A DNA stretch of 64,000 nt from the NCBI RefSeq assembly GCF_009909155.2, contig NZ_JAAAPM020000015.1, forward strand, positions 1 to 64,000, given 5' to 3'. Of this stretch, positions 7,679-16,894 are shown in pieces. The DNA comes from Flavobacterium undicola. Lineage in GTDB: Bacteria; Bacteroidota; Bacteroidia; Flavobacteriales; Flavobacteriaceae. Position numbers and translations under genes: made by a program. The notes beneath the pieces were generated by a model, which was given only the letters and a program-made list of their open reading frames with translations, had not been told where the DNA came from and searched no databases. Each line of letters starts with the position of its first letter. Position 1 is the stretch's first letter.

Positions 7679-8161
7679 ATGAACAAGACACTTTTTTTCT
7701 TCGTATTAGCGTTTATAACAATATCCTTTAATACTGCATTTGCTCAATATGGTTACGGAAATGGATATGGCAACGGTTATGGCGGTGGCGGTATGGGAAT
7801 GAGCAGAAACAGCATGAGCCAGATGGATCAAACTGCTTCAAAACCCAAAGAAATCCCTGTAGAAGTAACCGTTAGTAAAATAATGGAAAAATTAAAACCT
7901 GAATTAAATCTTGACGAATTGCAAACTATTGCCATTGGAAATGTATATACTGACATTATCAAATCGCAAACAGCCATAATGAAAGACGAAAAATTAGGAC
8001 AAGCCGAAAAATCAATTGAAATAAAAGCGCTTTTTGAAGTTAATGAAAGAAAGGTAAATGAATATTTAAACGAAGAGCAAAAACAAAAATACAAGGCACT
8101 CAAAGAAGAGGGCGGAAATAATAAAAAAGAGAAAAAGAAAAAATCAAAAAAGGAAGACTAA
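7679..8161 (+). CDS. Secreted helical protein, CpxP/Spy-like
   Basis: A 160-residue protein with a signal peptide ending TAFAQ (near residue 22), a short Gly/Tyr repeat (YGYGNGYGNGYGGGG), then a helical, charged domain and a very Lys-rich tail. The helical part, with its NEEQKQKYKALKEE segment, is like the small periplasmic Spy/CpxP-type proteins of Bacteroidota. No enzyme motif is visible. It lies 32 nt after rimO and 32 nt before the amidase gene, so it is probably co-transcribed with both. Confidence 0.7.
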   Translation: MNKTLFFFVLAFITISFNTAFAQYGYGNGYGNGYGGGGMGMSRNSMSQMDQTASKPKEIPVEVTVSKIMEKLKPELNLDELQTIAIGNVYTDIIKSQTAIMKDEKLGQAEKSIEIKALFEVNERKVNEYLNEEQKQKYKALKEEGGNNKKEKKKKSKKED

Positions 8162-8193
8162 TAGTTTTCCTTTTTTAATAAAATAAATTTAAA

Positions 8194-9099
8194 ATGAAAA
8201 AACATCTTAGTTATTTAATTCCTGCAATAATCATTATTACATCATGCTCAACAAATCCTTATAAAAAGAGTGAGAAAGAATACGATACTAAATTAAAATC
8301 TTTCAAGGAACAAATTTCGAATAAAGAACCAGAACCACTACCTATTGTAAAAAAGACAATCATAAACATTGATAGTGTCTATACCAAACAATTATATACT
8401 TTTAAAGATAGTATTTTTAAAGTAGGTTCCACCCAACTAGACAATGGAATTCACACGGAATGGATTAGTACTGTAAATTTCAATCTTCGTAAGCCTAATT
8501 TTATCATCATTCATCATACAGCACAAGATTCTATTCAACAAACGATTAAAACTTTTACAAAAGTAAGTGCACAAGTAAGTTCACATTATGTAATTGCCGA
8601 TGATGGACATGTGGTACAAATGCTAAACGACTATTTACGTGCCTGGCATGCCGGAACAAGTTCATGGGGTAAAAACACTGATATAAATTCTTCTTCTATA
8701 GGGATCGAATTAGACAATAATGGTAGCGAACCTTTTTCTGAAGCTCAAATAACCAGTTTAATGGCTTTATTGAGTAAGTTAAAAAAAGACTACAACATTC
8801 CTGTTCAAAATATTATTGGTCATTCAGACATTGCTCCTAGTCGAAAAAAAGATCCTAGTGCTTTATTTCCTTGGAAAACTTTAGCCGAGAATGGATTTGG
8901 TATATGGAAAGACGATACGATTCCTTTAGCTCCTTTCGATTTTAATCCTGAATTAGCATTACAAATTATTGGTTATAATACTAAGAATTTAAGTGCCGCA
9001 ATTACTGCTTTTAAATTGCATTATATGCCCGAAGAAACCAATGCTATTTTAGATCAAAACACTATCAATACCATTTATTCTATTTATCTAAAACAATAA
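8194..9099 (+). CDS. N-acetylmuramoyl-L-alanine amidase, lipoprotein (Amidase_2)
   Basis: Zinc amidase of the AmpD/AmiD group, which cuts the bond between MurNAc and the stem peptide. It has a lipobox ITSC (Cys18), so it should be anchored to a membrane and act in the periplasm. The Amidase_2 domain spans about residues 100-235: IIHHTA (His107), a WHAG segment, SIGIELDN around 168-175, and IIGHSDIAPSRKKDP with His210 and Asp220 as likely further zinc ligands. The C-terminal ~65 residues are helical and resemble a peptidoglycan-binding segment. It is the third gene of the rimO unit. Confidence 0.9.
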   Translation: MKKHLSYLIPAIIIITSCSTNPYKKSEKEYDTKLKSFKEQISNKEPEPLPIVKKTIINIDSVYTKQLYTFKDSIFKVGSTQLDNGIHTEWISTVNFNLRKPNFIIIHHTAQDSIQQTIKTFTKVSAQVSSHYVIADDGHVVQMLNDYLRAWHAGTSSWGKNTDINSSSIGIELDNNGSEPFSEAQITSLMALLSKLKKDYNIPVQNIIGHSDIAPSRKKDPSALFPWKTLAENGFGIWKDDTIPLAPFDFNPELALQIIGYNTKNLSAAITAFKLHYMPEETNAILDQNTINTIYSIYLKQ

Positions 9100-9120
9100 T
9101 AAGTAGTTTAAAAATTAGAA

Positions 9121-9148
9121 AAGTTCTTTGAAAAACATCAAAGAACTT
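9121..9148 (+). terminator. Terminator of the rimO-amidase unit
   Basis: Perfect 10-bp stem AAGTTCTTTG / CAAAGAACTT, 8-nt loop, then a run of seven Ts. Confidence 0.88.
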
Positions 9149-9153
9149 TTTTT

Positions 9154-9486
9154 ATGCCTAAGTAAGAGAAAACCACTACGAACGAACTTCTTTAAATTAA
9201 CAAAACTAAAGCCACCATAGTTGAAATTCTTCTTTTATTAGCTTCAGACTTAAAAGATTACCCCAAATCAATCGGTATCAATTTGCGTGATCTATGTCAA
9301 CCCCTTTGGAAGTTAAAAGTAATACCATTTAGAATTATAAAATAATCCGATTTTCCAACTCCCTCTCCTTTGGAGAGGGTTGGGGTGAAGTAAATAAAAA
9401 AACTGTTTATAATTCTAAATGGTATAAAATACACTCAAAAATGCCTCGCCATCAACTATAATTTAAGCCCAATATATTCATAAAAA
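9154..9486. other. Non-coding stretch between amidase and BBP2 porin
   Basis: No credible ORF or RNA gene was seen on either strand. The only clear structure is the inverted-repeat element at 9322-9425. Confidence 0.5.
9322..9425. mobile_element. MITE-like element with perfect 20-bp terminal inverted repeats
   Basis: The ends are 9322-9341 (ATACCATTTAGAATTATAAA) and its exact reverse complement at 9406-9425. The 64-bp interior carries a second palindrome, CCCTCTCC TTT GGAGAGGG, followed by TTGGGGTGAAG. No ORF fits inside. The build is that of a non-autonomous miniature element or a dispersed palindromic repeat. No clear target-site duplication was seen. Confidence 0.6.
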
Positions 9487-9487
9487 A

Positions 9488-9518
9488 ACTGCCAAAATAC
9501 ATAAAGTACCTTGGCAGT
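9488..9518 (-). terminator. Terminator of the BBP2 porin gene
   Basis: Stem ACTGCCAA / TTGGCAGT with a run of Ts on the minus-strand side, about 45 bp past the stop. Confidence 0.8.
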
Positions 9519-9562
9519 AAAAAAAAAATTATCACTTATTATATTTTGAATTTTGGCAATTC

Positions 9563-10573
9563 TTAGAATCCATAAACTAAAGCTACTGAAACTTGAGAAG
9601 CAGATTTTGTTGGAGCTAAATCAGAGTCAACAAACATTTTATCTTTACCTGAATCTAATCTAAATTCAGGAATAACAGTCAATCCGCCAGATTTTAAGTT
9701 AGCTGATAATGTAAAAGCTGTTACAGACGAATCACCTACATATAAGTTTTTAAAATCAAAATACTCAGCTCTTAAACCTAAACCAAACTTATCCGTTACT
9801 GCTATCGAAGGATATAAAGCTACACCAGTATAATCATAAGACAACGCATTACCATGTTGAAAATCAGCAGCATTCAAACCTAACTTGAATTTTTCAGTCA
9901 ATTGAAAAGTAGCTGTTAAATCAACTATAGTCCCTGACTCTGATCCGTCCATAAAATTAAGATAAGCACTTACTTTTTCTGTAGGAGCAAACGACAATTG
10001 GGCTCCTATTGTACTTAATCCTTTTATTGAATTTGCTTTATAATTATTCCAAGTATCATTGAAAGCACCTACCATGATACCTACTTTGTCAGAAATAGCA
10101 TAATTTACTTTTACCCCTGCATTTTGGAATGGTCCATTAGTAAACAAATAAGAAGTTGAATAATGGAAATTTGCCAGTGGCGAAATTACCTCATATCCAA
10201 TAAAAGTTCCCATGTAACCTGCTGTGAAACTTAATTTATCTGTAGCTTTATAAGTAGCGTACAAATTTTGGATGTGGAAAGAATTAACATCTGTTCCATC
10301 ACCATTTGGAATCGATTGATATTGCCCTCTTGGTCCAAAAGAAACTTCACCCACGAAAGAAGTCTTACCCGTAGTTTTCTTCAAAGCAACATCAATCATC
10401 CCCAAAGACACTGAATTCTGATCTGTTGCAAAACTAGTTGGAATATTTGCCATTTTTGAAAAATCGTATTTGTAGTAAACATCTGCAGAACCTGAAATTT
10501 CTAACGGAGTGTCTTGTGCAAATGTCATGCTTCCTGTCAGTGCTAAAGCTAAAATAAAAATTACTTTTTTCAT
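9563..10573 (-). CDS. Outer-membrane beta-barrel porin, BBP2 (OmpL-like) family
   Basis: A 336-residue outer-membrane protein. The signal peptide runs to about residue 19 (GSMTFAQ), followed by a barrel of short amphipathic strands with frequent Tyr/Phe at turns. The chain ends VSVALVYGF, with the C-terminal Phe typical of barrel insertion signals. The layout (DVYYKYDF near the start, GEVSFGPRG, LYATYKATDKLSFTAGYMGTFIGYE) fits Pfam BBP2. It is a single-gene unit with a full-consensus promoter at 10672-10698, a leader of about 95 nt and its own terminator. The substrate cannot be told from sequence. Confidence 0.85.
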   Translation of the reverse strand: MKKVIFILALALTGSMTFAQDTPLEISGSADVYYKYDFSKMANIPTSFATDQNSVSLGMIDVALKKTTGKTSFVGEVSFGPRGQYQSIPNGDGTDVNSFHIQNLYATYKATDKLSFTAGYMGTFIGYEVISPLANFHYSTSYLFTNGPFQNAGVKVNYAISDKVGIMVGAFNDTWNNYKANSIKGLSTIGAQLSFAPTEKVSAYLNFMDGSESGTIVDLTATFQLTEKFKLGLNAADFQHGNALSYDYTGVALYPSIAVTDKFGLGLRAEYFDFKNLYVGDSSVTAFTLSANLKSGGLTVIPEFRLDSGKDKMFVDSDLAPTKSASQVSVALVYGF

Positions 10574-10671
10574 GTTTAATTTGTTTTGGTTATTTAAACT
10601 ATTTCTACCTAAAAGACGATATTAACATATTATTCTTAGTTTTTAATATATTTTTAACTTCTTCGTTGAGG

Positions 10672-10698
10672 CAAATTTATCGACTTTTACTTTCACAA
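10672..10698 (-). promoter_or_regulatory. Promoter of the BBP2 porin gene
   Basis: The minus strand reads TTG-N16-TAAATTTG. The -7 box is perfect; the spacer is 1 nt shorter than the usual 17. An extremely A-rich region lies just upstream. Confidence 0.55.
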
Positions 10699-10804
10699 AA
10701 ACGAAATAATATAACTTTTTACCTATTTTTACGCAGAATTATCAAAAATCGAGATTCAATTAAAAAAAAATACATTTTCTTCATTTTTCAACATCAAAAA
10801 AAAG

Positions 10805-10929
10805 ATTATTCTCACATAAAAAACCACAAAACCCCTTAAAAAACATACTTAAACCAAAAAACAACACTTAAAAAACATAAAAAACACCTTTTAACACATT
10901 AAAAACAAAAACACCCCTAAAAAACAATA
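10805..10929. other. 125-nt G-free, A-tract-rich region
   Basis: The plus strand has no G in these 125 bases and is mostly A with scattered C. A-tracts of four to six recur at roughly 9-11 bp at the left end (centres near 10820, 10830, 10840, 10852), a spacing that would bend DNA. It lies between the radical SAM terminator and the BBP2 promoter. Nothing is encoded. Confidence 0.6.
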
Positions 10930-11001
10930 GGGTACAACAAAAAATAAATAAAAAAAAAAACATCAACTCCGGTAAAAAGGGCAACAAAACCAAACAAAAC
11001 A

Positions 11002-11024
11002 AAAAACCTCCCAAAAGGAGGCTT
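11002..11024 (-). terminator. Terminator of the radical SAM gene
   Basis: On the minus strand GCCTCC pairs with GGGAGG around a TTTT loop and is followed by TTTTTTG. Confidence 0.75.
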
Positions 11025-11147
11025 TCTATTACAGAAACATGTATTGTTAAATACTATAAAATATAGAGACTATACTACTTTGCTTTATTTAACTCATATT
11101 AAAGAAAACAGATTAATTAAGAATTCACCATATCTAAAGAGGACTTA

Positions 11148-13340
11148 TTACAAAACTAAAAGTCCAAATTCACGTAAGGTATTAATAGGTTTAGAATACC
11201 AAAACAATTCAAAATTTTCTAAATTCAATTCAAAATTGGCTTTTAATTCTTGAAAAGAATAGGTTTTAGTATTCAAAACAGTAATCTTTTGAAGAATTGT
11301 TACTAACCACTCTCCTTCTGCTTTATTAGTTTGAATAACAAAACTTTCTTTCTTATCGTGAAAAGTCAAACTCATCATTTCCCATGAATTGCCTTTCTTA
11401 GTCTTAGTAAAATTTTCAACAGATGGTTTTCCACCAATCCAAACTATTTTAGCCGTAGGTTTAATAGTGAAATTAACATCCGATTCTAATGCATTGAAAA
11501 TAAAATCTTCAGGGATTTTGGTTCTGGGAATTTTAAAATCAAACCATTCTTGCAATTCGAAATCAAAACAGATTCCGTGCATATAATTAAACAAGGATTT
11601 TTTTAAACCAAAACTAAACTTATCGTGATCAATTCCTGTTGAATCAGTATAATTAATATCATTATTAGCGAAAGTTCCAATGGCTTCAGTTTCTTTTACC
11701 ACTCCAAATTTCTCCGGATACAATCCCACAGGACTGTGCGCCGTCATGGCAAATTGATGCCAAAACCCAGATTGCAAAATTCCTGCTTCAAACAATTGAC
11801 GTACCATTTCGAGACTATCTACTGTTTCCTGAACCGTTTGTGTTGGATAACCGTACATTAAATAAGCATGTACCATGATACCGGCTTCAGTAAAATTACG
11901 GGTTACACGCGCCACTTGTTCGACTGTCACGCCTTTGTCAATCAATTTCAACAAGCGATCAGATGCTACTTCGAGTCCACCCGAAACAGCAATACAACCT
12001 GAAGCCTTCAATAATAAGGCTAAATCTTGGGTAAAACTTTTTTCGAATCGAATGTTAGTCCACCAAGTCACCGACAATTTTCTGCGAAGAATTTCGAGAG
12101 CTAATGCACGCATCAAGGCTGGTGGTGCAGCTTCATCTACAAAATGAAATCCATTTTCACCCGTTTGAGTAATCATCTCTTCCATTCTATCGCAAAGCAA
12201 ACTGGCAGCTACTGGTTCGTAAACCTTAATATAATCTAATGAAATATCGCAAAACGTACATTTCCCCCAATAACAACCGTGTGCCATGGTGAGTTTATTC
12301 CAACGACCATCGCTCCACATACGGTGCATTGGATTTACAATTTCGATTACCGAAATGTATTTATTCAACAACAAATCCGAATAATCTGGCGTACCCACTT
12401 GAGATTGTTTGTAATCGGGTTTAGTAGAATTATTTTTATAAACTACTTTTCCTTCTTCTAAAAGGAAAGTTCTTTTAAAAGAGTTGTAATCTGGATTTTC
12501 AATACTGGAAATTAATTCCTCTATTGGAACTTCGCCATCATCCAAAGTAATAAAGTCAAAAAACTCAAAAACTCTTGCATCTGACAGTGAACGTAATTCG
12601 GTATTGGGGAAACCGCCACCCATAGAAATTTTAATTTCAGGATGATGTTGTTTTACCCATTGAGCCGAACGAAAAGCCGAGTATAAATTCCCTGGAAATG
12701 GAACTGAAATCAAAAAGAAAGTAGGTTGAATCGTTTCGATTCGTTCTTTCAGAATCGAAAGTAAAACTGTATCAATATAAGTAGATTCCTGCTGTAAGGC
12801 TTCGTACAATTCGTCAAAAGAATTGGCACTTCGACCTAAACGTTCGGCATAACGGCTGAAACCAAAATTAGCATCAACACATTCAACAATAAAATCAGAG
12901 ATGTCTTCGAGATACAAGGTTGCCAAATGCTTGGCCTTATCCTGCGTTCCCATACTTCCAAAAGCCCAATCCAATTCTTCCAATTGTGTAAAACGAGAAG
13001 CTTCGGGCAAGTAATCTTCCTGACAAATCTGTAATGCCAAAGTTGGATTTTTTCCTTGCAAAAAAGCAATTACCGAATCTATGGTTTTAACATATTCGTC
13101 TTGTAAAGCAAAAATCCTTTGAGTGTTTGTAGTTTTTGGTTTGTTGTTTGTCGTTACTTGATCAAAAATAGCCGACAGTCCTTCTTTCGAAAACAACTTT
13201 AAAATCACCTCAATTCCTAAATCTGCCTGAACCGACTCGATTCCTTTTGTATTCAGAAACCCTTTGATATAAGCAGTTGCCGGATACGGTGTATTCAGTT
13301 GGGTAAAAGGCGGCGTGATAAGGAAGAGTTTGGTTTTCAA
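11148..13340 (-). CDS. B12-binding-type radical SAM protein
   Basis: A 730-residue protein of the group annotated as B12-binding-domain radical SAM. Residues about 190-300 form a Rossmann-like segment (FFLISVPFPGN, ISMGGGFPN, FDFITLDDGE) as in cobalamin-binding members, but the classic DxHxxG cobalamin ligand motif is not seen. The radical SAM core begins at 353 (AHGCYWGKCTFC) with Cys356, 361 and 364, a CX4CX2C spacing rather than CX3CX2C. SAM-binding features follow (GGLEVASDRLL, HAYLMYGYPTQT). The substrate is unknown. It is a single-gene unit with a consensus-like promoter at 13357-13390 and a terminator at 11002-11024. Confidence 0.85.
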   Translation of the reverse strand: MKTKLFLITPPFTQLNTPYPATAYIKGFLNTKGIESVQADLGIEVILKLFSKEGLSAIFDQVTTNNKPKTTNTQRIFALQDEYVKTIDSVIAFLQGKNPTLALQICQEDYLPEASRFTQLEELDWAFGSMGTQDKAKHLATLYLEDISDFIVECVDANFGFSRYAERLGRSANSFDELYEALQQESTYIDTVLLSILKERIETIQPTFFLISVPFPGNLYSAFRSAQWVKQHHPEIKISMGGGFPNTELRSLSDARVFEFFDFITLDDGEVPIEELISSIENPDYNSFKRTFLLEEGKVVYKNNSTKPDYKQSQVGTPDYSDLLLNKYISVIEIVNPMHRMWSDGRWNKLTMAHGCYWGKCTFCDISLDYIKVYEPVAASLLCDRMEEMITQTGENGFHFVDEAAPPALMRALALEILRRKLSVTWWTNIRFEKSFTQDLALLLKASGCIAVSGGLEVASDRLLKLIDKGVTVEQVARVTRNFTEAGIMVHAYLMYGYPTQTVQETVDSLEMVRQLFEAGILQSGFWHQFAMTAHSPVGLYPEKFGVVKETEAIGTFANNDINYTDSTGIDHDKFSFGLKKSLFNYMHGICFDFELQEWFDFKIPRTKIPEDFIFNALESDVNFTIKPTAKIVWIGGKPSVENFTKTKKGNSWEMMSLTFHDKKESFVIQTNKAEGEWLVTILQKITVLNTKTYSFQELKANFELNLENFELFWYSKPINTLREFGLLVL

Positions 13341-13356
13341 AGGGAAATGTTTTGTG

Positions 13357-13390
13357 CAAAAATAAGGGATAATTTTAGTTTCTATTCCAA
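13357..13390 (-). promoter_or_regulatory. Promoter of the radical SAM gene
   Basis: The minus strand reads TTG-N23-TATTTTTG, within the accepted spacing, 17 nt upstream of the start codon, so the leader is very short. Confidence 0.55.
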
Positions 13391-13496
13391 TGCTGATTGA
13401 AAGTTTTTACAGCTTTAATTTCCATGAGAAAGTACAGGAAAGTTTGCGAGTATTTGATTACATTTGAAAATCATTCTTTTAAAGAAATTTTATACA

Positions 13497-16400
13497 ATGA
13501 AAAAAATATTACTCTTTTTATTTTTAACTTTTTCATTTACAATGCAAAGTCAATGTTTTGATTGTGCAAAAACATATGGCGAATGGACTGGCGGTGGAGT
13601 TTATGATTTGAATAAAACAAATAATGCTATATATGTAACAGCAACACCTGGCATCCATAAATATGATTTAAATTGTAATTTAATTTGGAAAAAAGATTTT
13701 GGAAGTGCTGCATTTGCTAATTGCTTAACTATAGATGAACAGGGAAATTTATACACATTGGTTACCGAAACTCTAGGTGGAAATTACAATAATGGCATAG
13801 AGCCATACTATGTTAATGGTTTAGAATTATATTTTGGTCTAAATCTTTACAAGCTATCTAGTAATGGTAACATTATATGGAATCGGAAAATTGGCGTAAC
13901 AAAAGGAATTTCAAATAAAATATTTTTTAATCAAGGCCATATATATATAACTGGTACATTTATTAATAATATAAAAATAAATAACCAAATTTCATTAAAT
14001 GATCCAGCTTATTATGGACGAGCATTCATTGCAAAATTTGATATCTCCGGAAACTTGATAGACGCAAAAAAATACGGTACTGGAAATGATCTTGTAAAAA
14101 CCACTGAAATTGATAAAAATGGAAATATATATTTTGCAAGAACTGATCCCAATATTACATACTCATTCATTGATAAAATAAATTCAGATTTAGAAATTGT
14201 ATGGCAAAAAGAAATTTCTAATAATGGTAAAATTGCAAATACAACTTCTTATAGACCTACCATACTTCATTATAATCCAATAAACGATAAATTGTATTTA
14301 TGGGGCTGTTTTGACAGAACTATAAATATTCTTGGAAACCAATTTACAACCAATTCACTAAGCAATGGTATATTTCAGTCTATTTTAACTGAATTTAACA
14401 CTTCAAATGGTAATTTAGAACATTTCAAACAAGTTAATAATAATTCTTTATTAGCTTATCCTAGTGAATGGAATAGTAGTGAAAGACAATTAAATAAATC
14501 ATTTATGGCTGAAAAAAATAATGAATTATTTATTTTATCTAGTTTTAATGGAACAATGACATTTCCCAACACGACCATTACCTCAAGAAGCAATAGCGAA
14601 GAATTAGTTCTTTTTAAAATTGACTTAAATACTTTCGAACCCCAATTTATATTAAAATCATCAGGCACAAATTATTACTCATCAGGCTCATCTCTCGATG
14701 CAGCAGGACAGATTTTATTTTACGGGAATGATCTTTTTCTTACTTCAAATTTTCAAAGTTTCCCTCTTAAAATCAATAATTCTACAATACAAAGTCGTAG
14801 TGGAAACAATTCAATCAATGGGTTACTATATAAACTAAAGCTGGATTCATCAATTAATTCAGGCGAAATTATTGTTGAAAACACATGTTTTAATACACCA
14901 ACAATGTTTGAAGTAAAAGGAACTTTTGATTCTATATTATGGAATTTTGACGATCCAAACTCAACAATTAATAACACTTCAATAATAAGTAATCCGCAGC
15001 ATCAATTTTCTGCTACTGGAATTTATCATGTAACTGCTACGATAAACTGTGGCAGTGAAAGTCAGACTTTAGAAAAAGATATAAAAATAAATAATCAACC
15101 TACTCTTCACGCAGTAGCTCCAATTTATAGCTGCGAAACTATTTCTGGTTCTGGAATTTCAAATTCCTTTGATACATCAAATATTAACTCAACAATATTA
15201 GGTAACCAAACAGATTTAATAATTGAATACGTTGACGGTAATGGGAATCTATTACCTAGCCCACTTCCTAACCCATATACTAATACAATTAAAAACGAAG
15301 AAAATATTAGAATAAAAAGTTATTTTAACAATAACCCTTATTGCTTTGTTGAAACTAGTTTAAAACTCTATACTCTCCCCAAACCTGCTCAACCTACAAC
15401 TACCTCTCCTCAAACCTTCTGCATCCAACAAAATGCAACTTTAAGTTCAATTACAATTACGGGACAAAACATTAAATGGTATGATACTTTGACCAATGGA
15501 AATCTACTTTCCAATACGTCTTCGTTACAAAATGGCAAAACCTATTATGCTTCACAAACTATAAATGGTTGCGAAAGCGAAAGAATAGCTGTTTTAATAA
15601 ACATTCAAAATACCTCTGCTCCAACAGGAGATTCCAATCAAAGTTTTTGTAGTACTCAAAACGCCACTTTAAATAATATCGAAATTGCTGGAACAAATAT
15701 AAAATGGTACAATAGCTCGAATATAGAATTAGCAAAGACAACTCTTATCAGTAACAATGCAACTTACTATGCCACACAAAGCATCAACAATTGTGAAAGT
15801 ATCAATAAACTAGCAGTAAACACAACTTTAATCAATACTTTAAACGCTAATGATTATAAAGTAGAATTCTGCGATGAAAACAACGATGGACGAGAAACTA
15901 TTAATCTATCCGAATTTAATCCAAATTTGATTACCAATCCATCGGACAATAGTTTTTCGTACTATACTTCAGTTGCTGCTGCTGAAAACCAAATAGCAAA
16001 TAACAGAATCAATAATATCAGTAATTATGTATTACCTACTGGTTCTTATACCGTATTTGTCCGAATTGATTCTCCCAATGGTTGCCATCAAGTGGTTGAA
16101 TTAAGTTTAAATTTATATAGCAAGCCTGTAATTCCAATAGATAATATTATGCCTATTTGCGAAGGCAGTTCCATTACTGTAAATGCAGGATTGGGATATG
16201 ACAACTACCTTTGGTCAACAGGTGAAACCTCACCAACCATTACAATTCAAAATCCTGGTAATTATTCTGTAACTGTAACGAATGACTATGATTCTATTTC
16301 ATGCTCAAGCACCAAAGATTTTACTGTAAAAAAATCAACTATTGCTACAATTAACTCAATAGAAACAACAGATTGGACAGATAATCAAAACATAATTAAA

Positions 16401-16808
16401 GTATTCGTTACTGGCGAAGGAGATTATGAATATTCTATAGATGGCACACAATTTCAAGATAGTAATGAATTCTCGAATGTTATAAGCGGAGAATATACCG
16501 TCTTAGTAAGAGATAAAAATGGTTGTGGAACTGTTACTGATGAAGTTTACCTGCTCATGTATCCTAAATTTTTCACCCCAAATGGCGATGGTTATAATGA
16601 TACTTGGAAGATTAAATTTTCGGATAACGAAAAAAATATCATTATCAAAATATTTGACCGATACGGAAAACTATTAAAAGAATTACATCCCAATTCCTCT
16701 TGGAATGGTCAATTTAACAATCAAGAATTACCCGCCACCGATTATTGGTTCATAGTAACCAGAGCTGACGGAAAAGAATATAAAGGACATTTTAGTTTAA
16801 AAAAATAA
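13497..16808 (+). CDS. Large secreted protein with T9SS type B sorting domain
   Basis: Start chosen at the ATG at 13497, because it opens a clean signal peptide (MKKILLFLFLTFSF...QSQ); an upstream TTG would add 11 residues in front of it. This gives about 1103 residues. The N-terminal ~450 residues are propeller-like, with repeats of the GNIY / W.K.I type. A PKD-like domain follows near 480-540 (SILWNFDDPNS, HQFSATGIYHVTATINC), then Ig-like repeats with paired Cys and NGKTYYASQTINGCESE-type motifs. The last ~80 residues (FFTPNGDGYNDTW, IFDRYGKLL, WNGQFNNQELPATDYWF) are the gliding-motility-associated C-terminal (CHU_C) domain used for type IX secretion. It is probably surface-attached. Confidence 0.9.
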   Translation: MKKILLFLFLTFSFTMQSQCFDCAKTYGEWTGGGVYDLNKTNNAIYVTATPGIHKYDLNCNLIWKKDFGSAAFANCLTIDEQGNLYTLVTETLGGNYNNGIEPYYVNGLELYFGLNLYKLSSNGNIIWNRKIGVTKGISNKIFFNQGHIYITGTFINNIKINNQISLNDPAYYGRAFIAKFDISGNLIDAKKYGTGNDLVKTTEIDKNGNIYFARTDPNITYSFIDKINSDLEIVWQKEISNNGKIANTTSYRPTILHYNPINDKLYLWGCFDRTINILGNQFTTNSLSNGIFQSILTEFNTSNGNLEHFKQVNNNSLLAYPSEWNSSERQLNKSFMAEKNNELFILSSFNGTMTFPNTTITSRSNSEELVLFKIDLNTFEPQFILKSSGTNYYSSGSSLDAAGQILFYGNDLFLTSNFQSFPLKINNSTIQSRSGNNSINGLLYKLKLDSSINSGEIIVENTCFNTPTMFEVKGTFDSILWNFDDPNSTINNTSIISNPQHQFSATGIYHVTATINCGSESQTLEKDIKINNQPTLHAVAPIYSCETISGSGISNSFDTSNINSTILGNQTDLIIEYVDGNGNLLPSPLPNPYTNTIKNEENIRIKSYFNNNPYCFVETSLKLYTLPKPAQPTTTSPQTFCIQQNATLSSITITGQNIKWYDTLTNGNLLSNTSSLQNGKTYYASQTINGCESERIAVLINIQNTSAPTGDSNQSFCSTQNATLNNIEIAGTNIKWYNSSNIELAKTTLISNNATYYATQSINNCESINKLAVNTTLINTLNANDYKVEFCDENNDGRETINLSEFNPNLITNPSDNSFSYYTSVAAAENQIANNRINNISNYVLPTGSYTVFVRIDSPNGCHQVVELSLNLYSKPVIPIDNIMPICEGSSITVNAGLGYDNYLWSTGETSPTITIQNPGNYSVTVTNDYDSISCSSTKDFTVKKSTIATINSIETTDWTDNQNIIKVFVTGEGDYEYSIDGTQFQDSNEFSNVISGEYTVLVRDKNGCGTVTDEVYLLMYPKFFTPNGDGYNDTWKIKFSDNEKNIIIKIFDRYGKLLKELHPNSSWNGQFNNQELPATDYWFIVTRADGKEYKGHFSLKK

Positions 16809-16824
16809 ACTCAAACACAAAAAC

Positions 16825-16859
16825 AAAGGGAGCAAAGTTTAATAAACTTTGCTCCCTTT
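16825..16859. terminator. Bidirectional terminator between convergent genes
   Basis: Perfect 16-bp stem AAAGGGAGCAAAGTTT with a 3-nt AAT loop, placed between the convergent genes ending at 16808 (plus) and 16895 (minus). Ts follow on both strands. Confidence 0.85.
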
Positions 16860-16894
16860 CTGTAAATCTTCGCGAACTATGTGGTGAAAATAAT

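Noticed and set aside
11044..11253. Plus-strand frame near the end of the radical SAM gene
   Set aside because: Half lies antisense to the real gene and half in A-rich spacer; no start context or homology recognised.
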